Source: Trueperaceae bacterium
Lineage (GTDB): Bacteria > Deinococcota > Deinococci > Deinococcales > Trueperaceae
Direction of reading: 5' to 3'
DNA: 8,184 bases
Assembly (NCBI GenBank): GCA_007121175.1
Contig: SKMG01000274.1
Span: 1 to 8,184 of the forward strand
Shown here: in pieces, positions 1 to 4,941 of the stretch
Layout: each line of letters begins with the position of its first letter
Numbering within the stretch: the stretch's first letter is position 1
Notes under the pieces: generated by a model
What the model saw: only the letters and a program-made list of their open reading frames with translations
Database searches by the model: none
What the model was told of the DNA's origin: nothing
Program-made: the position numbers and the translations under genes

Positions 1-607
1 CCAGACCGTGCTCGTCCAGGAGCTCGACGGTCGTGTCGAACGCCGCCGACCGGACCTCGATGCCGATTGCGGCTGTCTCGTCGAGGACGAGGCGGAAGCG
101 CGCGTCGCCACGGGGCCCGAGCTCGCCGAACGTGACACTCGGCAGCTCGATCCGGTAGCCGCTGTCATCGGGCGTCGTCTCCGGGTTCCGGGTGATCGTG
201 TACCGGCCGAGATCCCAGGTCCCGTAGCCGCTGACGACGACCACGTAGGTACCGGTCTCGGGCAGGCTCACGCGGATCGCGGAGTCGGTGCCGAACCCGA
301 TCGGATCATCGTCGTTGGCAGCGAGGAGCGAGCCATCGGGCGCGAAGATCGACAGGTACGTGTCGAACTCGTTGCTCGTGGCGGTCACTTCGACGAACTC
401 GCCGGCCTTGCCGCGGAGGGTCAGGACGTCCACGTAGGAACCGTCTTTGAAGTTGCGGCCACTGAGGGCGGTGAGCGTCCCGACGACCGGGACGCCGGGC
501 TCGAGCCGCGGTGCGGTGCTGAGATAGTAGATCGGGCTGCTGAGGGGCTGTTGCGCCAGCACTGCCGTAGCCGTCACGAGGGTGAAGAACGCGACCAAGA
601 ACCGCAT
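1..607 (-). CDS. Secreted PPC-domain protein, partial (3' end beyond window)
   Basis: This gene runs off the left edge; about 202 codons are visible. The N-terminus (MRFLVAFFTLVTATAVLA, then QQ) is a short Sec signal peptide with an A-x-A-like cleavage site near residue 18, so the product is probably exported. Residues ~40-145 look like a bacterial pre-peptidase C-terminal (PPC) beta-sandwich domain: a hydrophobic strand after GEFVEVTATS, the hallmark FDTYLSIFAPDGSLLAANDD, then a strand ending in GTYVVVVSGYG. A second copy begins near residue 155 and reaches FDTTVELLDEHGL at the edge, so the protein has at least two tandem PPC-like repeats. No protease domain is visible; such domains also occur in peptidase-free surface proteins. 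The ATG is supported by an AGAGGAG ribosome-binding site 7 nt upstream. Substrate or partner is unknown. Confidence 0.82.
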   Translation of the reverse strand, partial: MRFLVAFFTLVTATAVLAQQPLSSPIYYLSTAPRLEPGVPVVGTLTALSGRNFKDGSYVDVLTLRGKAGEFVEVTATSNEFDTYLSIFAPDGSLLAANDDDPIGFGTDSAIRVSLPETGTYVVVVSGYGTWDLGRYTITRNPETTPDDSGYRIELPSVTFGELGPRGDARFRLVLDETAAIGIEVRSAAFDTTVELLDEHGL

Positions 608-614
608 GTTGACG

Positions 615-621
615 CTCCTCT
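615..621 (-). promoter_or_regulatory. Ribosome-binding site of the PPC-domain gene
   Basis: AGAGGAG on the minus strand, 7 nt before the ATG ending at 607. It fixes the start of the secreted PPC-domain gene, whose frame is open to the window edge. Confidence 0.7.
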
Positions 622-791
622 GGAGGATGGGATCGCGGCAGGCTTTCTCCACGACCCTCCTCCATGTGCAGGCTACGACGTCCGGGCAGCGCACTCGAGC
701 AGGAACTCGAGCGAGACGCGTCTCGACGCCGAGGTTGCCGCAGGTGTGAGCGCCCAACATTGGGGTTGTTGTGGGGGCGTCTGTATCACTG

Positions 792-819
792 ATGTGTGAT
801 AAGTTGTCTTATCAAACCT
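792..819 (+). other. Candidate Xer/dif-like recombination site
   Basis: The core is TGATAA, a six-base spacer GTTGTC, then TTATCA, a perfect 6-bp inverted repeat. Extended to the dif layout of 11 + 6 + 11 bp, the left arm is ATGTGTGATAA and the right arm TTATCAAACCT. Known dif sites have ATAA and TTAT flanking a 6-bp centre; the right arm matches the Bacillus subtilis XerD-side arm as I recall it (TTATGTAAACT) at 8 of 11 positions. The site is an AT-rich island in GC-rich DNA and lies about 3 kb from a Xer-type tyrosine recombinase gene. The left arm is a poor match outside ATAA. An overlapping second dyad (TATCAC, N6, GTGATA at 784-801) makes a repressor operator an alternative. Confidence 0.35.
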
Positions 820-983
820 GGTCGAGAGAGCGCCAGATCTTCGGGCACCAGCAACTCGCCCCGTGGGAGCCGGCCGCTGGCAATCGGCAGCGGCAACCCG
901 ACGAGCCGGCGCTGGCGTGGGTTCGAGGGACCGACGTTCGCTGTCGACCTCCGGCGAGACGGATGCGGCGGTTCGGCGCCGGC

Positions 984-1667
984 TCAACCGCCGGCGGCCG
1001 CCCGGACGCGGCCGGGGCGCGTGTAGAGCTGGTACGCGAGATCGCGCAGCAACGAGAGCAGCACGGCGGCTCGTTTGGCGTCCATGTCGGGCAGCTCCAT
1101 CGCGCCCGCACCGGGAGGCAACAGCACGCCGCGCGCCAGCGCTTCCCAGTCTCCGGCCAGGCCACTGAGCGACAGCATCTCGCCGAGCTGCGCCTCCACC
1201 CGGGCGGCGCCGTCTCCTCCGAGATCGTCGATCAGCGCACGTACCGCCCGGCGGCTCATCGCTCCGAAGCCGTTGTGTGCGCCCACGGACAGGCATGCCA
1301 GAGCCTCGCGCACCTCGCGCGCCACGCTCTCGGGAACGTGCTCGAAGTCGAACGGCTCCACCACTGGCAGAGCCAGCGCAGCACGGTCGACACGTGTCGG
1401 GTCCCAATCGACCACGTCGTAGCGCACCGGAATGGGCTTCAGGCACGCATCGCAATGGTAGGTGACCATGATCTCACGAAGTTTCGCAGCCTTGGCGACG
1501 TTCTCGATGAGGTCTTGCATGCGCGTGAAGCTCGCGCGCTGGCCGCAGTGCGGGCAGGTGCCGCCACAGCGTAGGGCATTGAGCGGCGCGGGCGGTTGGG
1601 AACCATAGAACTGGAGCACGTCACCACCATACTCGCGCGGATGAAGTCGGTGGCTCAGAGAGGGCAA
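984..1667 (-). CDS. DUF4145 domain protein with N-terminal zinc ribbon
   Basis: A 227-residue protein if translation starts at the TTG ending at 1667. A GTG ending at 1619 would remove 16 residues and is equally possible; neither has a strong ribosome-binding site. A treble-cysteine ribbon is visible: C38-P-H-C41 and C72-D-A-C75, the two pairs expected to bind one zinc ion. Residues ~112-150 (EVREALACLSVGAHNGFGAM, then SRRAVRALIDDLG) are the helical core typical of DUF4145, and the tail (AVLLSLLRDLAYQLYTRPGRV) matches the family's last helix. DUF4145 proteins occur alone or with restriction and defence genes; their biochemical role is not established. No restriction or defence partner is seen here. 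The next gene upstream on this strand is the acetyltransferase, 97 bp away, so cotranscription is possible but not shown. Confidence 0.8.
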   Translation of the reverse strand: MPSLSHRLHPREYGGDVLQFYGSQPPAPLNALRCGGTCPHCGQRASFTRMQDLIENVAKAAKLREIMVTYHCDACLKPIPVRYDVVDWDPTRVDRAALALPVVEPFDFEHVPESVAREVREALACLSVGAHNGFGAMSRRAVRALIDDLGGDGAARVEAQLGEMLSLSGLAGDWEALARGVLLPPGAGAMELPDMDAKRAAVLLSLLRDLAYQLYTRPGRVRAAAGG

Positions 1668-1764
1668 CCCACCGGAGGCAACAGCAAGGGCCGAGGTTCC
1701 GGTGACAGCCGTCTCTCGCCCGCTCGTCTCGACGTCACCGCTGAAGCCGACGACCGGTCACGCC

Positions 1765-2328
1765 CTAGGCTTCGGGTGCCGCCGGTCGACGCTTGATCCA
1801 GCGCAGCAGCCGACCTTCTTCGTCCTCGCGCTCCTCGAGCACCTCGAAGCCGGTCTTCTCGAGTACCCGAACCGATGGCGCGTTCGTCACCAGGCATTGG
1901 GCCATCACCGCCTGAACGCCCGGACGCCGCAACAGCCAATCGACGAAGGCGCCGCCGGCCTCCGTTGCATAGCCGCGGTCACGCCAGGCAGGGAGCGTGG
2001 CGTAGCGAACCTCGACCAGTCCATCCGCGTCGGGCAGCGCGGTGCATCCGATCTGCCCCACCGCTTCGAGGTCGACTCGGTCGATGACCATCGCATTCCA
2101 GGGCTCGAGCTCGCCCCGATGCCGCAATGCGAGCACGTCAGGCAAGCCTTCGAGTCCGTCCCCGGGCCAGCCTGCGGACACCCGTACGGGGACGACTCCG
2201 GACTCCAGACGAAGGTCGAAGTCGAACTCCTCGAGCATCGCGCTCCGCTCGAGCGCAGCGGTCGGCGTCGGCACGATCAGCGTGCGCTCGGTCACGATGA
2301 CGAAATCAGGTTCGGCAGGCGTGCTCAC
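1765..2328 (-). CDS. GNAT-family N-acetyltransferase (RimJ/RimL-like)
   Basis: A 187-residue protein, normal length for the GNAT fold, predicted to transfer an acetyl group from acetyl-CoA to an amine on an unknown acceptor. Motif A is clear: a beta-strand (VEVRYATL) followed by the pyrophosphate-binding loop R-D-R-G-Y-A at 116-121 and the helix TEAGGAFVDWLL. Motif B follows as VTNAPSVRVLEKTGFEVLEE (residues 147-166), where N149, S152 and EKTGF are the RimJ/RimL-style signature seen in ribosomal-protein, aminoglycoside and small-molecule acetyltransferases. The GTG start is chosen because GAGGAGGA lies 4 nt upstream and the GNAT N-terminal strand starts soon after. The upstream neighbour is the ASCH gene (103 bp gap). 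The acceptor cannot be named from sequence. Confidence 0.88.
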   Translation of the reverse strand: MSTPAEPDFVIVTERTLIVPTPTAALERSAMLEEFDFDLRLESGVVPVRVSAGWPGDGLEGLPDVLALRHRGELEPWNAMVIDRVDLEAVGQIGCTALPDADGLVEVRYATLPAWRDRGYATEAGGAFVDWLLRRPGVQAVMAQCLVTNAPSVRVLEKTGFEVLEEREDEEGRLLRWIKRRPAAPEA

Positions 2329-2332
2329 CGCG

Positions 2333-2340
2333 TCCTCCTC
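2333..2340 (-). promoter_or_regulatory. Ribosome-binding site of the acetyltransferase gene
   Basis: GAGGAGGA on the minus strand ends 4 nt before the GTG start at 2328-2326, a near-complete anti-Shine-Dalgarno match that decides for this non-ATG start. Confidence 0.7.
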
Positions 2341-2431
2341 AACACCCCGTGCACCGCTTCACAGCGTACTCGGAGGCGCGCTCCAGGGTCCTGTCGCAGC
2401 CCGCGAGACTGCCCGAGCCGTCCAGCACACG

Positions 2432-2911
2432 TCAGCCGGCGATCGGTGGGAGAAACACCACCTGGAAACGGACGCATACGACCGGCATGGCGTTGCTCGG
2501 CAGCCGGCCGAGCTCGCGGCACTGGCGCTCGAACGCCCGCCAGTGCATCGTTCGCCAGTGCTCGAGCGACAGGTCACCCTCCCCTACGTCGACGGCGAAG
2601 TGCTCGTCGACCTGATCGAACGGCACGATCCGGCTCTCGACCACCTCGATCACGGCTCCGGGCCTCTCGTGTCCATCGCGCACCAGGCGCAGGTCGCCAG
2701 GACGTGGCGGTCGGTCCGCGCGCGCCTCGAGCGCCCACAGCAAGCTGGCCGCGGCGCGCTGGTAGCCGGCGAGCACGAGCTTGAGCCGCGCGTCGGCGAC
2801 GTCCTGCTCGTCGGCGAGCAACCAGTCGGCGACGTCGCGATCGCTCGCGCTTGTCGGAGCCGCCGCCAGCAATGACGCCGCGAACGGCTCGGTCGAATGT
2901 GCCACGTCCAT
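2432..2911 (-). CDS. ASCH domain-containing protein
   Basis: A 159-residue protein starting at the ATG ending at 2911. An open frame continues 51 nt further upstream, but only this ATG has a good ribosome-binding site (GGGGAGG, 7 nt away). The N-terminal third (WLLADEQDVADARLKLVLAG) is helical. From ~70 the ASCH beta-barrel begins: PGDLRLVRDGHERPGAVIEV, then VVESRIVPFDQVDEHFA, the conserved GEGDLSLEHWRTMHWRAF block (110-127) and a closing strand MPVVCVRFQVVF. ASCH domains are related to the PUA fold and are thought to bind RNA or nucleotides; some members hydrolyse N4-acetylcytidine (E. coli YqfB). This longer type, with the E-G-E-G-D-x-S-L-x-x-W-R motif, is widespread but without an agreed function. 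It sits between tetR (121 bp upstream) and the acetyltransferase gene (103 bp downstream). Confidence 0.88.
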   Translation of the reverse strand: MDVAHSTEPFAASLLAAAPTSASDRDVADWLLADEQDVADARLKLVLAGYQRAAASLLWALEARADRPPRPGDLRLVRDGHERPGAVIEVVESRIVPFDQVDEHFAVDVGEGDLSLEHWRTMHWRAFERQCRELGRLPSNAMPVVCVRFQVVFLPPIAG

Positions 2912-2918
2912 CGACTCG

Positions 2919-2925
2919 CCTCCCC
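2919..2925 (-). promoter_or_regulatory. Ribosome-binding site of the ASCH gene
   Basis: GGGGAGG on the minus strand, 7 nt before the ATG at 2911-2909. It selects this internal ATG over upstream in-frame starts that would add 17 arginine- and glutamate-rich residues. Confidence 0.7.
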
Positions 2926-3032
2926 GAGCTGCACGAGGAACCACCTCAGGTCTCTCGCGCATTGGCTGCGGCGATGCTATCGTCTCGCGAGCGGATATCG
3001 ACGTACGAACGTCAGATCGGCGCGCATCATCC

Positions 3033-3614
3033 CTACGGACGTGAACTCGCGCCTACGAGCTCGAGCAGGGATGGCTCCACCTCGAACCGTTCCGCCTGAC
3101 CAGCGACCAGTTGGTCAGCTGCGCCGCGCAAGGCGAGCACCAGACCGAATAGCGACAGCACGGCCCTGTCATCGTCGGCCGGACGCAACACCGCGACCAG
3201 CCGCTCGCGGAGCCGCTGCAAGCGCTCGCGTGCGCTATCAGCCGCGGGATGTGCGCTGGGCACGGGGCGAACGACGACACGGTAGCCCTGTGGCATCGCC
3301 TCGACGGCGTCGAGGAAGGCCACGACGACCGCCCGTCGATGCACCGTGAGGTCGATGTCGGCAACGGTCTCCACCGCCTCGAGCAAGCGGCTCGTAACGT
3401 CGTCTGCCAGGGCCTCGAGCAGGCCGTCCTTGGAGCGGAACTCGGTGTAGAAGACCATCGTCGAGCAACCGGCTGCACGGGCCAGCGGCCGCATCGACAG
3501 CGCCTCGAAACCCTCTGCCTCTAAGCGCTCGGCTGCGACCTGGAGCAGCCGCGCGCGCAGCGTGTCGCGCGCAGCGTGCTTAGCCTGTTCGTAGGCGGAT
3601 GGCAGCTCTGACAT
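3033..3614 (-). CDS. TetR/AcrR-family transcriptional regulator
   Basis: A 193-residue protein, typical TetR length. Residues ~16-65 form the DNA-binding domain: helix 1 (ARDTLRARLLQVAAERLEAE), the G-F-E-A-L-S turn, then the helix-turn-helix SMRPLARAAGCSTMVFYTEF followed by the conserved RSKDGLLEALADDV. The rest (~70-193) is an all-helical ligand-binding and dimerisation domain with no assignable effector; the last helices (LFGLVLALRGAADQLVAG) match the pattern of small-molecule-responsive members. The ATG ending at 3614 is forced, because an in-frame TAG lies four codons upstream (3624-3626), yet no Shine-Dalgarno sits at normal distance; the nearest strong one (AGGAGGG, 3639-3645) is 24 nt away. 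It is divergent from the recombinase gene. TetR proteins usually repress their own or divergent promoters, so the dyad at 3740-3762 is a candidate operator. Confidence 0.9.
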   Translation of the reverse strand: MSELPSAYEQAKHAARDTLRARLLQVAAERLEAEGFEALSMRPLARAAGCSTMVFYTEFRSKDGLLEALADDVTSRLLEAVETVADIDLTVHRRAVVVAFLDAVEAMPQGYRVVVRPVPSAHPAADSARERLQRLRERLVAVLRPADDDRAVLSLFGLVLALRGAADQLVAGQAERFEVEPSLLELVGASSRP

Positions 3615-3739
3615 GGCATGAGGCTATCACGCCGTCTTCCCTCCTAAACGCCGTATCGAAACTGCCCTCAAGGAGTTGCGCTCTTTCGCGCTGCAGGCCG
3701 CCACAGACACCAGTATGGCGGCGCTATCTTATCGACACG

Positions 3740-3762
3740 ACGTTGCAGATCTGCATCAACGT
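3740..3762. promoter_or_regulatory. Imperfect dyad in the tetR/recombinase divergent region
   Basis: The outer arms ACGTTG (3740-3745) and CAACGT (3757-3762) are a perfect 6-bp inverted repeat, with a separate, slightly offset 12-bp palindrome TGCAGATCTGCA (3744-3755) inside. It lies 126 bp upstream of tetR and 64 bp upstream of the recombinase ATG. Length and symmetry suit a TetR dimer, but the recombinase could also bind here. The remainder of 3615-3825 is less GC-rich than the flanking genes; I could not place a convincing promoter for either gene in it. Confidence 0.4.
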
Positions 3763-3825
3763 TCTTGAAGAGCACGAGTGAGCGGTTTCACGCCAGCTTG
3801 CGCGAACTCATGATTTGATAAGCAT

Positions 3826-4857
3826 ATGACGATCCTGCCACGACCGAGCGGCGGCCCTCTCGGACGCGCTGAGCGCCTGCAGCGCTGGAGCGAGGAGGCG
3901 CTGCGCCGCTATGCGGTGCTCGCGGCCACCGAGCGGGATCCCGAAAGGCTCTGGGCCCTGGTCGAGGCCCACGTGACCCTGCACGGCCAGTCTGGCGTCG
4001 GGACATCCCGCCATACCCATCGGGCGTACCGCCGCGGCATCGTCGAGCTCGTCGCGCTCTGGCAGGACGTGAACCTGCTCCGACCTCAACGCGATGCCGG
4101 CGTGCTCTACGTGCAGCGCCTCGCGGCAGGCGACCGCGCACCGATCCTCGACGGGACTCCGACTGGACGACGCGGACGGAAGCCCAAGCGCGGGCCCCTC
4201 GCTCCCGCCACGGTCGAGTTGCGCGTTGCCGCGGCGCGAGCCCTCTACGCCGCTCTCCGTTGGGCCGGCGCGACGGACGCCGATCCCTTCCGCGACGTGA
4301 GCATCGGCCGGCGCGCCACCCGCGAAGAGGACCTGATGGCCGGCAAGGTCTACACGGAGTACGACTTGATCGAACTGCTCGCATGCGCGCGCGACGACGA
4401 CGACCGGCTGCTGCTGCTGCTCGGCGCGCATGCGGGCTTGCGCGTGAGCGAGATGCTGGCGCTGCAGTGGGACGACGTCGCCGCGGGTGAACGGCGGCTG
4501 TTGGTGCGCGCCGGCAAGGGCGCCAAGGACGCCCTGGTGACGCTGACGCCGAAGCTCGCCGACGCCCTGCGCACGGCCCAACGCCTGTCAATGGCCCAGG
4601 GAGGACGGCTTACGGTGCTCACACTGCGCTCGCAATACGGTGTCTACCGCCGGCTCAAACGCATGTGCGACCGTGCGCAGGTGCGCTTCCGGGGCGTGCA
4701 TGCGCTGCGTCATTCCGCTGGGACCAGGCTCTACCGCCAGACGCGGGACTTAGGACAGGTGCAAGACCACCTGCGTCACGCGACGCTCGACATGGCCCGG
4801 CGTTACGCGCGTTCCGACCGGCGCGTCCTCGAGCGCTCGCTGGAAGACTGGACGTAG
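3826..4857 (+). CDS. Tyrosine recombinase / integrase (Xer-like)
   Basis: A 343-residue site-specific recombinase that would cut and rejoin DNA through a phosphotyrosine intermediate. Residues ~38-150 are the SAM-like core-binding domain (HTHRAYRRGIVELVALWQ, then ATVELRVAAARALYAALRWA). The catalytic domain carries the full active-site set: R206 in HAGLRVSEMLALQW, K231 in AGKGAKD, H292 and R295 in HALRHSAGTRLY, H318 in DHLRHAT and nucleophile Y327 in MARRYAR, with the usual 9-residue H-to-Y spacing. It therefore looks active. The sequence resembles standalone Deinococcota recombinases I recall (the TLHG and LLRP-x-RDAG segments), so a chromosomal Xer-type role or a domesticated integrase is possible. 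No excisionase, phage or transposon genes adjoin it and its GC content matches its neighbours, which argues against recent arrival. No clear Shine-Dalgarno precedes the ATG, but TGATAAG lies just upstream. Confidence 0.93.
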   Translation: MTILPRPSGGPLGRAERLQRWSEEALRRYAVLAATERDPERLWALVEAHVTLHGQSGVGTSRHTHRAYRRGIVELVALWQDVNLLRPQRDAGVLYVQRLAAGDRAPILDGTPTGRRGRKPKRGPLAPATVELRVAAARALYAALRWAGATDADPFRDVSIGRRATREEDLMAGKVYTEYDLIELLACARDDDDRLLLLLGAHAGLRVSEMLALQWDDVAAGERRLLVRAGKGAKDALVTLTPKLADALRTAQRLSMAQGGRLTVLTLRSQYGVYRRLKRMCDRAQVRFRGVHALRHSAGTRLYRQTRDLGQVQDHLRHATLDMARRYARSDRRVLERSLEDWT

Positions 4858-4864
4858 ACACGGC

Positions 4865-4893
4865 TTGTCGCGGGCGATGGGCCGTGCTAGATT
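4865..4893 (+). promoter_or_regulatory. Sigma70-like promoter of the lacI operon
   Basis: The -35 box TTGTCG (4865-4870) and -10 box TAGATT (4888-4893) each match the consensus at 4 of 6 positions and are separated by exactly 17 nt. Transcription would begin near 4900, inside the LacI-type operator. The promoter starts 8 bp after the recombinase stop, so the operon has its own start. Confidence 0.55.
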
Positions 4894-4896
4894 GCC

Positions 4897-4910
4897 CGCA
4901 ACCGATTGCG
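4897..4910. promoter_or_regulatory. LacI-family operator
   Basis: CGCAACCGATTGCG is a 14-bp palindrome with one mismatched pair and a central CG, which fits the general LacI-family operator pattern (AA-N-CG-N-TT with G/C flanks). It begins 4 bp after the -10 box and 32 bp before the GTG of lacI, at the expected start of transcription. A bound repressor would block this promoter, implying autoregulation of the operon by the LacI protein encoded here. Confidence 0.7.
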
Positions 4911-4927
4911 CTCTTCCCTGCTCTCGC

Positions 4928-4934
4928 GGAAGGA
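4928..4934 (+). promoter_or_regulatory. Ribosome-binding site of lacI-family gene
   Basis: GGAAGGA, 7 nt before the GTG at 4942 and 13 nt before the next ATG at 4948, so it favours the GTG. The TTG at 4906 lies upstream of this site, inside the operator. Confidence 0.6.
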
Positions 4935-4941
4935 ACCGGCC

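Larger units (their letters stand above)
608..983. other. 376 bp intergenic stretch with palindromes, no convincing gene
   Basis: This stretch lies between the stop of the DUF4145 gene and the start of the PPC-domain gene, both on the minus strand. It holds two CTCGAG sites six bases apart (694-699, 706-711), a perfect 14-bp palindrome CGAGACGCGTCTCG (712-725), a small hairpin CCCAA-CA-TTGGG (753-764) and the AT-rich dif-like dyad described separately. The minus-strand frame of the DUF4145 gene stays open after its stop down to a TGA at 786-788, but it has no supported start. No rho-independent terminator with a T-run is visible. Confidence 0.5.

Noticed and set aside
8..799. Long plus-strand open frame of 263 codons
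   Set aside because: It is antisense to the PPC-domain gene, has no recognisable domain and its composition is that of a GC-rich shadow frame.
1702..2875. Two long overlapping plus-strand frames (360 and 277 codons)
   Set aside because: Both are antisense to the GNAT and ASCH genes, which have clear family motifs and ribosome-binding sites; the plus-strand products have none.
3000..3013. Inverted repeat GACGT-ACGA-ACGTC between tetR and the ASCH gene
   Set aside because: Five-base arms built from a self-complementary tetramer are expected by chance in GC-rich DNA; no promoter could be placed beside it.
3599..3781. 60-codon plus-strand frame spanning the tetR/recombinase intergenic region
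   Set aside because: It overlaps the 5' end of tetR, has no Shine-Dalgarno and no recognisable sequence.
3788..4591. Minus-strand frames of 267 and 257 codons opposite the recombinase
   Set aside because: The plus-strand recombinase has a complete catalytic set; the antisense frames are low-complexity and unsupported.
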